The notes beneath the pieces were generated by a model that was given only the letters and a program-made list of their open reading frames with translations, was not told where the DNA came from and ran no database searches. From Nocardia pseudobrasiliensis NBRC 108224 (GTDB lineage: Bacteria; Actinomycetota; Actinomycetes; Mycobacteriales; Mycobacteriaceae), in contig NZ_BDBS01000005.1 in NCBI RefSeq assembly GCF_001613105.1, positions 62,001-126,000 on the forward strand: a stretch of 64,000 nt of DNA. The letters are read 5' to 3'. Positions within the stretch are counted from its first letter, which is position 1. Each line of letters starts with the position of its first letter. The position numbers and the translations under genes were made by a program. Of this stretch, positions 18,787 through 27,692 are shown in pieces.

Positions 18787-20730
18787 GTGCAACCACAGTG
18801 GGTGCCGAACGCGGAGGATGTGAAGCGGGCGCGGGTCACCGACTTCACCCGTTTCGTGACCGGCCGGACCGGTCGCGAATTTCCCGATTACCACTCGCTG
18901 TGGCAGTGGTCGGTCGACGACGTCGCCGGTTTCTGGGGTGCGGTGTGGGAGTACTTCGACCTCGGTCCGGTGCCCGAGCAGGTCTTGGCGCGATCGGAAA
19001 TGCCGGGGGCGCAGTGGTTTCCGGGCGTGCGACTGAACTATGTCGACCTGATCGCGCGCCAGGCCCGCACGGATCGCCCGGCCATCGTGTATGCCAGCGA
19101 GGGCGGCGAACTCACCGAGATCTCCTGGGGGGAGCTGCTCGGCCGCGTGGCGGCGTTCGCGGCTCTGCTGCGCGCGCAGGGCGTGCAGCCCGGCGACCGG
19201 GTCGTCGGCTATCTGCCGAATGTCCCCGAGGCCGTGATCGCCCTGCTCGGCACGGCCGCCATCGGGGCCGTCTGGAGTGCCTGCGGGCAGGACTATTCCG
19301 CCAAGGCCGCACTGGACAGGCTCGGACAGCTCGAGCCGGTCGTGCTGGTGACCACCGACGGCTACCGCTACGGCAACAAGACCCACGACAAATCCGGCGA
19401 GATCGCCGAATTGCGCGCCGGACTGCCGACGCTGCGCGAGACCGTGGTGGTCTCGCGGATCGGCGCTCAGGTGCCCAATGCCCTGGACTGGGCGAAGGCC
19501 ACCGCACCGACCGGCGCCGAAATAGATACGGGGCAGGTCGATTTCGATCACCCGCTGTGGATTCTGTACTCCTCGGGTACCACCGGGCTGCCCAAGGGCA
19601 TCGTGCACGGCCACGGCGGCGTGCTGTTGGAACATCTGAAGGCCGTCGCGCTGCAAACCGATATCGGCCGCGACGACGTGTTCTTCTGGTACACCAGCCC
19701 GAGCTGGATGATGTGGAACTTCCTGGTTTCGGGACTGCTGGTCGGCGCGACGGTCGTCTGCTACGACGGCAGCCCGTCCGCGCCCGCGCCGGATGCGCTG
19801 TGGGAGTTGGCCGCCCGCACCCGGACCACGGTGCTCGGTACGAGTCCGGGATATGTGCTGTCCTGCATCAAGGCGGGGGTGCGACCCCGCGACGACCACG
19901 ATCTGTCCGCCCTGCGCGCGGTCGGCGTCACCGGATCCTCGCTGCCGCCCTCGTCGTCGATCTGGTTGGGCGAGAACGCCGGTGAGCACATCCAGGTGAA
20001 TTCGCTCAGCGGCGGCACCGATATGGTCACCGCCTTCGTGGGTGGCGTGCCGACGGTTCCGGTGTGGCCGGGCGAGCTGTCGGTCCCGTTCCTGGGCGCG
20101 GCCGTCGACTCCTGGGATCCGACCGGGCATCCCATCCGCGGTGAGGTAGGCGAGCTGGTCATCACCGAACCGATGCCGTCGATGCCGGTCAAGTTCTGGA
20201 ACGATCCGGACGGATCACGGTATCGCGCAGCCTATTTCGAGCATTTCCCGGGTGTCTGGCGACACGGCGACTGGATCACGATCACCGATCACGACAGCAT
20301 CGTCATGCACGGCCGCTCCGACTCCACCCTCAACCGCCACGGCATCCGCATGGGCTCCGCCGATATCTATCAGGCGGTCGAATCACTACCGGAGATCACC
20401 GAGGCCCTGATCATCGGAGCCGAACAACCCGACGGCGGCTACTGGATGCCACTGTTCGTAGTGCTGGCCCCGAACGTCGACCTGACCGACGAACTGAAGT
20501 CCCGCATCAACCAGGCCATCCGCACCGAGGTCTCCCCCCGCCACGTCCCCGACGTGATCATCGCGGCCCCCGGCGTCCCACACACCCGCACGGGCAAGAA
20601 ACTCGAGGTCCCGATCAAACGGCTGTTCCAGGGGGCCGATCCGGCGAAGGTCGTCGAGCGCACCGCGCTCGACAACCCGGATCTGCTGGACTGGTACGCG
20701 GGGATAGAGATGCCGGAGCCCGGTCGGTAG
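18787..20730 (+). CDS. acetoacetyl-CoA synthetase
   Basis: 647 aa from GTG 18787, chosen because AAGGAG (18771-18776) is ten bases upstream; GTG 18778 would be only one base from it. ANL-superfamily ligase: AMP-binding motif LYSSGTTGLPKGIVHGHG, the family-typical SPSWMMWNFLVSGLLVGA, the A8-like RHGIRMGSADIY, and the catalytic Lys in RTGKKLEVPIK. Full family length. It activates acetoacetate to acetoacetyl-CoA with ATP. Sixth gene of the carboxylase operon, where M. tuberculosis carries scoAB (CoA transferase) on the other side. It can recover the acetoacetate released by the lyase. Confidence 0.9.
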   Translation: MQPQWVPNAEDVKRARVTDFTRFVTGRTGREFPDYHSLWQWSVDDVAGFWGAVWEYFDLGPVPEQVLARSEMPGAQWFPGVRLNYVDLIARQARTDRPAIVYASEGGELTEISWGELLGRVAAFAALLRAQGVQPGDRVVGYLPNVPEAVIALLGTAAIGAVWSACGQDYSAKAALDRLGQLEPVVLVTTDGYRYGNKTHDKSGEIAELRAGLPTLRETVVVSRIGAQVPNALDWAKATAPTGAEIDTGQVDFDHPLWILYSSGTTGLPKGIVHGHGGVLLEHLKAVALQTDIGRDDVFFWYTSPSWMMWNFLVSGLLVGATVVCYDGSPSAPAPDALWELAARTRTTVLGTSPGYVLSCIKAGVRPRDDHDLSALRAVGVTGSSLPPSSSIWLGENAGEHIQVNSLSGGTDMVTAFVGGVPTVPVWPGELSVPFLGAAVDSWDPTGHPIRGEVGELVITEPMPSMPVKFWNDPDGSRYRAAYFEHFPGVWRHGDWITITDHDSIVMHGRSDSTLNRHGIRMGSADIYQAVESLPEITEALIIGAEQPDGGYWMPLFVVLAPNVDLTDELKSRINQAIRTEVSPRHVPDVIIAAPGVPHTRTGKKLEVPIKRLFQGADPAKVVERTALDNPDLLDWYAGIEMPEPGR

Positions 20731-20737
20731 GCACCTC

Positions 20738-21598
20738 TCACTCCTCGAAGACTTTGTCGATGCTCTCGGCGGTCGCGGCTCGCTCGATCCACAGCTTCAG
20801 CTGCTCGGTATCCGCGCATGCGGTGACCTGCGCGATGACCGCCTCGGACACCGTGAAACGCGCTCGCAGGAAGGTCAGTAGCGCCTCGACCTCGCCCTCG
20901 ACTTCACCGGCAGCCTTGGCCTCGGCGAAGTATCGACGGACGAAATCGCTTTTGAAGGTGTACGTGCCGGACGTCATCTGGCCCTCCAGGAAGTGTCGGG
21001 CCACCTTTGTCAAAGCGGCCACTACCAGGTCAATGTACATTTCGTGCTGGGGAAGGTCGACTATGTGCTCTGCGAACGCGGTGAGGACCCGATCGCGGTC
21101 CGGCCCCCGCTGGTGCGCGATAACCGACAGGGCCGCCAGCTCCGGGTTGGCCATGAAGGTATCGCGATCGGTGATGACCGGTACGTTCGCCGGGCTCAGC
21201 ACGATGGGCGTGAGGGTGCAGCCAGGGCCGATGACGATCGGAATCCGGCAATGTCCGGCGGTGCGGTTGTTGGCGCAGAGTACGAGAAGGACCGTCGGGC
21301 ATCGGAGTCGGCCTCGTAGGGTGGTCACGTACACCGGCCAGCTCCAGGATTTGTCGCTGTCGGGCTGTAACTGAATCTCGACCACCACCGCGAGCGACGG
21401 ATTGTTGTCCTTTGCCAGGACGATCACGGCGTCGGCGCGGTACTCGGTGGGGTTGATGTCCGGGAAATCACCCGATTCGGTTCTCGCCTGGTCGAATTCG
21501 GGTAGTGGGTCGGCCATCGTCGTGCGTAGCAAGTCCGCGACCAGCTCCGGGCGTTGCCGGAACAGGTCCACCAGGACTTCGTGCAGCATGGTGGGCAT
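20738..21598 (-). CDS. PD-(D/E)XK nuclease-like protein of unknown function
   Basis: 286 aa. The N-terminal half holds a PD-(D/E)XK-like core: YRADAVIVL (Asp) followed about 20 residues on by LAVVVEIQLQPD (E-x-Q), the arrangement of Rpn/transposase-like nuclease families. The C-terminal third (about 225-286) is charged and helical. No helix-turn-helix. It lies 41 bases downstream of the ABC ATPase on the same strand and converges on the synthetase gene with 7 bases between stops. ATG 21598 lacks a clear ribosome site; ATG 21589 is possible. Many near-identical copies of such proteins occur in Nocardia and Streptomyces; function unknown. Confidence 0.6.
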   Translation of the reverse strand: MPTMLHEVLVDLFRQRPELVADLLRTTMADPLPEFDQARTESGDFPDINPTEYRADAVIVLAKDNNPSLAVVVEIQLQPDSDKSWSWPVYVTTLRGRLRCPTVLLVLCANNRTAGHCRIPIVIGPGCTLTPIVLSPANVPVITDRDTFMANPELAALSVIAHQRGPDRDRVLTAFAEHIVDLPQHEMYIDLVVAALTKVARHFLEGQMTSGTYTFKSDFVRRYFAEAKAAGEVEGEVEALLTFLRARFTVSEAVIAQVTACADTEQLKLWIERAATAESIDKVFEE

Positions 21599-21639
21599 GC
21601 GGGCACGATAACCGCACCCACCAACAGGAAACTACCTGG

Positions 21640-22365
21640 TCAAGCGGCCAAATTGACCGACTCGTCGACGCTCAGCACGCCGTCGACCATGCGGTAGACC
21701 GCGTCCATTTGATGTAGGTGTGAGCGGTCGTGGGTGACCAACAGGGTGGCGGTGTCGTGGGTGTGGACGACATCGAGGACCAGGTCGATGATGGCCGCGC
21801 CGCGTTCCTGGTCGAGTGCGCTGGTGGGTTCGTCGATGACGAGTAGGGCCGGATCGTTCATCAGGGCGCGGGCGATGTTGACGCGTTGGCGTTGGCCGCC
21901 CGACAGCTGTGCGGGGCGTTTGTGTTCGTGTCCGGTCAGGCCAACCGAGGTGAGTAGATCCATTGCTCGGGCGTGGGTTTCGCGGCGGGTGCGCGGGGAG
22001 ACGATCAGGTTCTGGCCCAGATGCGCCATCGCCTCGAGCTGTTCCACCGCGGTCAGGGCGGGGACGAGATTGGACTGCTGGAAGACGATGCCGATCTGCT
22101 CGCGGCGCAGCCGCGCGGCGTCGCCGCGGCTCAGGTCGGTCAGTTCGGCTGTGCCCGATCCGGTTTCCAGCCGGATGCTGCCCGAATCGGGTCGGATCAG
22201 GGTGGACACCACCGCCAGCAGGCTCGACTTACCCGAGCCCGAGGGTCCGGTGATGGCCGCGATCTCGCCGCCGCCCACCCACAGCTCCACCCTGTCCAGC
22301 GCCGTGATGCGGTCGGCGCCGTCCGGGTAGGTGAGGGTGACCTCGGATACGGTCAACGAGTGCAT
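21640..22365 (-). CDS. ABC transporter ATP-binding protein (MacB/LolD type)
   Basis: 241 aa nucleotide-binding subunit. Walker A GPSGSGKSS about residue 40, Q-loop VFQQSNLVPALTA, signature QLSGGQRQRVNIA, Walker B ALLVIDEPTSALD, and switch His in LVTHDR. AGGAG seven bases before the ATG. It lies 16 bases after the FtsX-type permease, with which it should form a type VII (MacB-like) ABC system used for extrusion or envelope-stress signalling. Divergent from a two-component system. Confidence 0.9.
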   Translation of the reverse strand: MHSLTVSEVTLTYPDGADRITALDRVELWVGGGEIAAITGPSGSGKSSLLAVVSTLIRPDSGSIRLETGSGTAELTDLSRGDAARLRREQIGIVFQQSNLVPALTAVEQLEAMAHLGQNLIVSPRTRRETHARAMDLLTSVGLTGHEHKRPAQLSGGQRQRVNIARALMNDPALLVIDEPTSALDQERGAAIIDLVLDVVHTHDTATLLVTHDRSHLHQMDAVYRMVDGVLSVDESVNLAA

Positions 22366-22381
22366 CTGAACTCCTGATATC

Positions 22382-23431
22382 TCAACGTGATTGGTTCAAG
22401 GCCGTGAGCGGGTCGGTGGTGGCTAGGAAGCGCAGCGCGAACGCGGCGCCGATCAAACCCAGGCCGATCAGCGCACCGGCCGGCACCAGAGTCGTTGCGG
22501 CGCTGAGCACGAACGGCACCGCGTCACCGATCAATGTGCCCGCCAGAGCAGTCAGGCAAACCCCGAGTCCCACCCCGGCCAGTAGCACGATCAGGGCCTG
22601 ACCCAGCGCATCGCGTACCAGGGACCCGGTGGTGGCGCCCAATGCCTTCAGCGTCGCGACATCGGGGGTGCGCTGAATCGTCCACACCGTGAAGAAGGCC
22701 CCGATCACCAGTGCGGAGATCGCGAAAAGCATCACCGTCATGAGGGTCAGCGAGCCGTTCTCGGCCTGATAGGAGGCGATGGCCTGGTAGGAGCCCGACA
22801 CACTGGTGGTTCGGGTGTGCGCGGCGCTGTTCACCGCGTCGAGATCGGAGACGTTCGAGACGATCAGCACGGTCGCCGCACCCCCGCGCGGCGTCGCCGA
22901 CTGCCAGTCCGCCATGGTCATCCACACCACCGGCGTATGCGCGTACCAGTCGTCGCCTCCGACACCGGCCACGGTGAAGGTCGCCGAACCGATCGACAGC
23001 CGGTCACCGGCGGCCGCGGACAGCTTCTTCGCCGCGGGCTCGCTCAGCACCACCGTGCCCGGCTGGGTAGCCACATGATTGCCGAATGCGTTGCCGTCGA
23101 CTCCGAACAGCGCGACCCGGGTCGGCGCCGAGCCGTCGCGGGTCGCCTGCCCGTGCGCGATCCCGACCGGATCCACCGCACCGCCGGACCGCTGCCAGGT
23201 CTGGATCTGCTCGGTGGTCAGCGCCGAGGAATCGAACGACGCCGACGAACCGCTGTCGGCGAACACCACCGCGTCGCCCTGTATCCGCTGCAGCGCCGAA
23301 ATGTTCTGATGGGCCAGACCCGCGGTCAGTCCGCTCAGGAAGCTCACGAGCAGTGCCACCATGACCACCACCAGCGTGATGAGCAGGAATCGGCCGCGGG
23401 CGGCCCGCAGATCTCTGAGCGCTACGAACAT
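22382..23431 (-). CDS. FtsX/MacB-type ABC permease
   Basis: 349 aa. ATG 23431 (MFVALRDLRAARGRF) has GGTGGAG upstream; the longer frame to 23482 has no support. An N-terminal transmembrane helix (about 13-35) is followed by a large extracytoplasmic domain of about 190 residues and then three transmembrane helices near the C terminus, the one-plus-three FtsX arrangement. Partner of the downstream ATPase. The 130-base gap to the histidine kinase contains both divergent promoters. Confidence 0.87.
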   Translation of the reverse strand: MFVALRDLRAARGRFLLITLVVVMVALLVSFLSGLTAGLAHQNISALQRIQGDAVVFADSGSSASFDSSALTTEQIQTWQRSGGAVDPVGIAHGQATRDGSAPTRVALFGVDGNAFGNHVATQPGTVVLSEPAAKKLSAAAGDRLSIGSATFTVAGVGGDDWYAHTPVVWMTMADWQSATPRGGAATVLIVSNVSDLDAVNSAAHTRTTSVSGSYQAIASYQAENGSLTLMTVMLFAISALVIGAFFTVWTIQRTPDVATLKALGATTGSLVRDALGQALIVLLAGVGLGVCLTALAGTLIGDAVPFVLSAATTLVPAGALIGLGLIGAAFALRFLATTDPLTALNQSR

Positions 23432-23561
23432 GACTCCACCCTCGCCGCGATCGGCCCCCGGGCCATCGCGAGCCGGAACCATTCGCCGCCCAACCGGCGG
23501 TGGGTGTCCGATTCCTCCTTTCGATGGATGCCGCCTCGGTAACCGCGCATAAGCTGACTAG

Positions 23562-24710
23562 GTGCACCGGTCCCCGCTCACTCCCGTCTTCGCCGCGCTG
23601 CAGGTCGGTCTGCACATCCTCATGGTGGCGCTGACGGGCGTCGTGGTCGTGCGGGGACTGTTGCTCGGAAGCGGCCACCGATGGGGGGTGGCCGCCCTGT
23701 CCGCGGTATTCCTCATCACCTATTTCGCCGGGGTCGCGCTGCGCGGACGGCCGCGGGCCGCGCAGGTGTGGCTGGGTGCGCTGACCATGCTGTGGGTGGG
23801 CCTGGTCGCGATCGTGCCGGACGCGGTCTATCTGGTCTTTCCCCTGTTCTTCCTGTACCTGCATCTGCTTCCGCGCCTCTGGGGCGTCGTCGCGGTCTTC
23901 GTCACCACCGCCGCGGCGGTGCTCGGTTATGAACTGCACAAGGGCTGGAATGTCGGCGGTGTGGTCGGGCCGATCGTCGCGGCACTGGTCGCGATCGCCA
24001 TCGGACTCGGCTATCGCGCGCTGTTCCAGGAGGCCGCCGAACGGCAGCGGCTGATCGACGAATTGCTCGCCACCCGGGCCACTCTCGCCGAACAGGAGCG
24101 CACCGCGGGTAAGCTCGCCGAACGCGAGCGGCTGGCCCAGGAGATCCACGACACGGTCGCCCAGGGGCTGTCGAGCATCCAGCTGCTGCTGCACGCCGTC
24201 GAGCGCGCCGCCCCCGAACATCCCGCGCTGCAACAGATTCGCCTGGCACGCGACACCGCCGCCGACAGCCTGGTCGAAACCCGCCAGCTCATCGCCGAAC
24301 TCACCCCCGCGCCGCTGGACGGCCAATCGCTGACCGACGCACTGGACCGAATCGCCCAGCGCGCCAGCGCCCCCGGCCTGCAGGCCCAGGTGCTGGTCGA
24401 GGGCGAGCCGGAACGGCTGCCCATGCCCGTCGAGGCCGCCCTGGTCCGCGTCGCGCAGGGCGCGGTATCGAATGTGGTCCGGCACGCTCGCGCCGAGCGG
24501 ATGCGCATCACCCTGACCTACGCCGACGACGCGGTGCACCTGGACGTGGTCGACGACGGGATCGGTATCGATCCGGAGGTGTTCCGCCGCGGCACCTTCG
24601 GGCTCGGCGCCATGCGCAGCCGCGTCGAACAGCAGGGTGGCAGCATGAATGTCGAATCCGAACCCGGCCACACCGCGGTGACCGTGGCGTTCCCGCTGGA
24701 GGAGTCATGA
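23562..24710 (+). CDS. NarL-family sensor histidine kinase
   Basis: 382 aa from GTG 23562. Five or so membrane helices in the first 150 residues, a coiled linker (about 155-190), a HisKA_3 dimerisation domain with EIHDTVAQGLSS (phospho-His about 196), and a HATPase_c domain with NVVRHARAE and VVDDGIGID. It lacks a large extracellular sensor, so it probably senses membrane or transporter state. Overlaps the response regulator by ATGA. Divergent orientation to the ABC exporter suggests it controls that exporter. Confidence 0.9.
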   Translation: MHRSPLTPVFAALQVGLHILMVALTGVVVVRGLLLGSGHRWGVAALSAVFLITYFAGVALRGRPRAAQVWLGALTMLWVGLVAIVPDAVYLVFPLFFLYLHLLPRLWGVVAVFVTTAAAVLGYELHKGWNVGGVVGPIVAALVAIAIGLGYRALFQEAAERQRLIDELLATRATLAEQERTAGKLAERERLAQEIHDTVAQGLSSIQLLLHAVERAAPEHPALQQIRLARDTAADSLVETRQLIAELTPAPLDGQSLTDALDRIAQRASAPGLQAQVLVEGEPERLPMPVEAALVRVAQGAVSNVVRHARAERMRITLTYADDAVHLDVVDDGIGIDPEVFRRGTFGLGAMRSRVEQQGGSMNVESEPGHTAVTVAFPLEES

Positions 24711-25324
24711 TCCGTCTGCTGCTCGCCGACGATCACGCCATCGTCCGGGCGGGACTCGAGGCGCTGTTGAACTCCGACGACGAGATCAGCGTCGCGGGGG
24801 AGGCCGCCACCGCCGAGGAGGCCGTGGCCTTCTGCAGCACAACCGAAGTCGATCTGGTCCTGATGGATCTGCGCTTCGGTCCGGGCAAATCGGGTGTCGA
24901 CGCCACGATCGCCCTGCGCGCCCTACCGAATCCGCCGAATGTCCTCGTGGTCACCAACTACGACACCGATGCCGATATCCTCGGCGCCATCGAGGCGGGC
25001 GCCTGCGGCTACATCCTCAAGGACACCCCGCCCGCCGAACTGCTCGCCGCGGTGCGCGGCGCGGCCGCCGGTGATAGCGTGCTGTCGCCGTCGGTCGCGT
25101 CGAAACTCATGACGCGCGTGCGCAAACCCGACACCACGCTGAGCCCGCGGGAGATCGAGGTGCTGCGCCTGGTCGCCGACGGGCATTCCAATAGGGAGAT
25201 CGGCAAGCGTCTGTTCCTGAGCGAGACGACCGTGAAATCCCATCTGGTGCACATCTATTCGAAACTGGGTGTGAAGTCGCGCACCTCGGCGGTGGCCCGC
25301 GCCCGCGAGCGCGGGGCCATCTGA
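24707..25324 (+). CDS. NarL/LuxR-type response regulator
   Basis: 205 aa. The receiver domain starts MIRLLLADDHAIVRAGL with the phosphoacceptor Asp54 (VLMDLRFG) and a conserved Lys in YILKDTPP. A C-terminal LuxR helix-turn-helix (LSPREIEVLRLVADGHSNRE, then TTVKSHLVHIYSKLGV) follows. Cognate of the kinase before it. Its stop is one base from that of the opposite-strand lipoprotein gene. Confidence 0.93.
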   Translation: MIRLLLADDHAIVRAGLEALLNSDDEISVAGEAATAEEAVAFCSTTEVDLVLMDLRFGPGKSGVDATIALRALPNPPNVLVVTNYDTDADILGAIEAGACGYILKDTPPAELLAAVRGAAAGDSVLSPSVASKLMTRVRKPDTTLSPREIEVLRLVADGHSNREIGKRLFLSETTVKSHLVHIYSKLGVKSRTSAVARARERGAI

Positions 25325-25325
25325 G

Positions 25326-25955
25326 TCAGCGATTCGGCCGGGCGGCCGCCGGTTGCCGGACGGTGAGCCACTGTTCGAACTGGGTGAGGTCGAACTCGCG
25401 GCCGCGCAGATCGGTGTAGGTGCCCGATTGTATTGCGGTGACACGGGTTTCGGTCCAGCCGAACCAGGTGTGGGAGGGGTAGTCCAGCAGCAGCCGGGCG
25501 TCGGGCGGCAGGGTCGCGGCGGCGTCGTGCTCCTCCGAGCCGGAGGCGATCGCGCGCGGGGGATAGCCCCCGTTCGCGTCGAGTTGCAGTGTGTCCGTAT
25601 CGGTTCGGGCGCCGATGCGGACCGGCACCGCGACATAGGACGGCTTGCCCGCGTCGCGCATGGTTGCCGACGGGTTGCCGACGAAGGCCGGATCGATCGC
25701 GTAGATCAGGATCGGCTCGCCGACGCGCCGCATGACGGCGTCGGCGGAGCCGGGCGTGGGATGGGAGCGTAGGAAGGAACCGGCCAATTGCTGCGCGGGG
25801 TCCGAGGCGAGTACGCGATCGACCGCCGCGACGTCCACCCCGGCGGGCCGGTCGGTGTCGGGCTGCGCGCCGGTCCGCGGTGTGGCCGAGCATCCGGCTA
25901 TCGCGACGGCACCGAGGAGCAGTAGGGTGGCGGCTCGAAACACGTAGCGTCTCAT
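25326..25955 (-). CDS. lipoprotein coupled to the papain-fold protein
   Basis: 209 aa from ATG 25955, which overlaps the previous stop as ATGA. A signal sequence ends in AVAIAGCS (lipobox Cys about 20), so the mature part sits on the outer face of the membrane. About 190 residues follow with no motif I recognise; features include FLRSHPTPGSADAVMRRVG and LLLDYPSHTWFGWTETRV. The tight coupling to the cysteine-protease-like gene suggests a partner, substrate or inhibitor. Confidence 0.7.
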   Translation of the reverse strand: MRRYVFRAATLLLLGAVAIAGCSATPRTGAQPDTDRPAGVDVAAVDRVLASDPAQQLAGSFLRSHPTPGSADAVMRRVGEPILIYAIDPAFVGNPSATMRDAGKPSYVAVPVRIGARTDTDTLQLDANGGYPPRAIASGSEEHDAAATLPPDARLLLDYPSHTWFGWTETRVTAIQSGTYTDLRGREFDLTQFEQWLTVRQPAAARPNR

Positions 25956-26614
25956 TTCTTTTCGGCGATCCGGTAGTCCTCGCCGAACCAGAGCCAGTCC
26001 GGATTCTCGGTATAGGAGGCCAGGGTCTGGGTGACGCTGCGCCGCGAGGTCGGCCACGGATCACCGTAGGTGACGGTCGCCGCCCCGGCGTCGTAGCCGT
26101 AGATCACCTGGGCGTGGCCACCGCCGGCGGTCCACGCTATTCCGGTGATGATCGGGCGGTTGGCGGAGATCTCCGCGGCCACGGTCGTCATCGAGAACGG
26201 CGAGCCGACCGTGGCGTCGAATCCGATCTTGCCGAATGCCGCCTTGATGTCCTCGAGGGCGGCGGTGTCGTTCGGGCAGAGGCCGTGCCTGCCGGATCCG
26301 TGGACGAGTTTGCAGAAGGCGTTCTGGTCGATCCAGTGGCCGAAATAGTTTGCCACGGATGCGCCGTCGGCCGCCCAGCACCATTGATTCCACTGCTGAA
26401 TCTGTTGGAAATAGGGGAGGGTCTTCGCGCCGAAAGCCGGGATACGCGGTTCGGGGACAGCGGGTAGCCCGCGCGTTACCCGTAGGCCGATCGAGCGGCC
26501 GCCGAAATCCTGTCCGTCGGCGGGCGGAGCGGCGAGCGAGATGCTCTGTCCGGCCCAGAGAATGATCATGACGACGATGCCGAGCAGGACGCCCATTTTT
26601 CGTTTCGGACGCAC
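25952..26614 (-). CDS. secreted papain-fold protein (C39_2 / AvrRpt2-like cysteine peptidase)
   Basis: 220 aa from GTG 26614 with AGAGG seven bases upstream. Signal/anchor helix about residues 8-28. The papain-like core has Cys79 in QQWNQWCWAADGASV, His167 in AGGGHAQVIYGYD and Asp185 in TYGDPW, so the catalytic triad appears complete. Several other cysteines (about 101, 113) may form a disulfide. The W-C-W-A-A style around the Cys is that of the AvrRpt2/C39_2 group. Probably a secreted peptidase. Co-translated with the following lipoprotein and divergent from a second, C1-type protease. Confidence 0.75.
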   Translation of the reverse strand: MRPKRKMGVLLGIVVMIILWAGQSISLAAPPADGQDFGGRSIGLRVTRGLPAVPEPRIPAFGAKTLPYFQQIQQWNQWCWAADGASVANYFGHWIDQNAFCKLVHGSGRHGLCPNDTAALEDIKAAFGKIGFDATVGSPFSMTTVAAEISANRPIITGIAWTAGGGHAQVIYGYDAGAATVTYGDPWPTSRRSVTQTLASYTENPDWLWFGEDYRIAEKK

Positions 26615-26810
26615 GTGCGCACCTCTTTTCGAGTCCGGACTCCCGGAGATCATCGTAGTGAATGCGGCTCGAGTGCGACAGAGATACGGACGTTGAACGC
26701 TTGCCCGGCTCCGGCTGCGGCGCGAAATATTGATTCCGTCGTGAAGGAAGTCCCGGTCCTACCGGCTCGCCCGCGACTGGGCGGTAGTACCGATTGTTTC
26801 AGGAGTAGAC

Positions 26811-27692
26811 ATGCGTAATTCACACTTATCCGCAATGGCGGCGGCATTCGTACTCGGCGTCGGCCTGGTTTCGGCCGGATTCGCCAATGCGGCCCCGCAA
26901 CAACCCTCCGCCCCGTCCGCGCCGCAGCTGAAGCATCACGCCTTCGGTTTCGACTACAAGGCCGCCAAGGAAGCGCAGAAGCACGGCCCCACCAACTCGG
27001 GTACCGCGCTTCCGGTGCGGGTCGGCGCGGTCGGCGCACCGCCGGCCTCCTACTCGCTCAAGCAGTTCGCGCGGACCGCGGGCGATCAGGGTCAGGTCGG
27101 ATCCTGCGTGGCCTGGGCGACCGGCTACACCGGGTACGGCGTGCTGATGAACGAGCAGGGGATCACCGGTGGCCCGATGGCGCCGATGTTCACCTACGCG
27201 CAGATCGCGCGGGGCAACGATCAGGGCACCTACGCCTCGGTCGCATTGCCGATGCAGCAGAAGCAGGGCATCGACACCAAATCCGATTACTGGCAGGGCG
27301 ATTTCGACTACACCACCCAGCCCGATGCCAAGGAGCGGGCGAACGCCGCGCACTACAAGCTGTCCGGCTCGACGGATCTGACGGGCGGCGATGTGGTCGG
27401 CAAAATCAAGGCCGCGATCTTCGCGGGCCTGCCGGTGCCGATCGGCTTCGAGGTCCGGGAAAGCTTCGAGAATCTGAACTCGAGCAACTCCTACTACAAC
27501 CCCTCGCGGTACGAGCAGGTTATCGGCGGCCATGAGGTCACGATTGTCGCGTACGACCAGAACGGTGTGACCATCGAGAACTCGTGGGGCTCCGGCTGGG
27601 GCAAGAGCGGATTCTTCACCGCGCCGTGGTCGTTCATCACCGGCGGCGATGTGGATGAGGTTCACTCCATGGGCCGACTGGTTACCGGATAG
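26811..27692 (+). CDS. secreted C1 (papain-like) cysteine protease
   Basis: 293 aa. ATG 26811 with AGGAG eight bases upstream. Sec signal peptide (cleavage about ANA-APQQ, residue 28), a short pro-region, then a C1-type peptidase core: oxyanion Gln93 and Cys99 in DQGQVGSCVAWATG, His241 in GGHEVTIVAYD, and Asn257 in IENSWGSGWGKSGF. The Gln-Cys spacing of six matches papain, so it should be active. Its last 31 bases overlap the 3' end of the opposite-strand StrR-like gene. Confidence 0.87.
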   Translation: MRNSHLSAMAAAFVLGVGLVSAGFANAAPQQPSAPSAPQLKHHAFGFDYKAAKEAQKHGPTNSGTALPVRVGAVGAPPASYSLKQFARTAGDQGQVGSCVAWATGYTGYGVLMNEQGITGGPMAPMFTYAQIARGNDQGTYASVALPMQQKQGIDTKSDYWQGDFDYTTQPDAKERANAAHYKLSGSTDLTGGDVVGKIKAAIFAGLPVPIGFEVRESFENLNSSNSYYNPSRYEQVIGGHEVTIVAYDQNGVTIENSWGSGWGKSGFFTAPWSFITGGDVDEVHSMGRLVTG

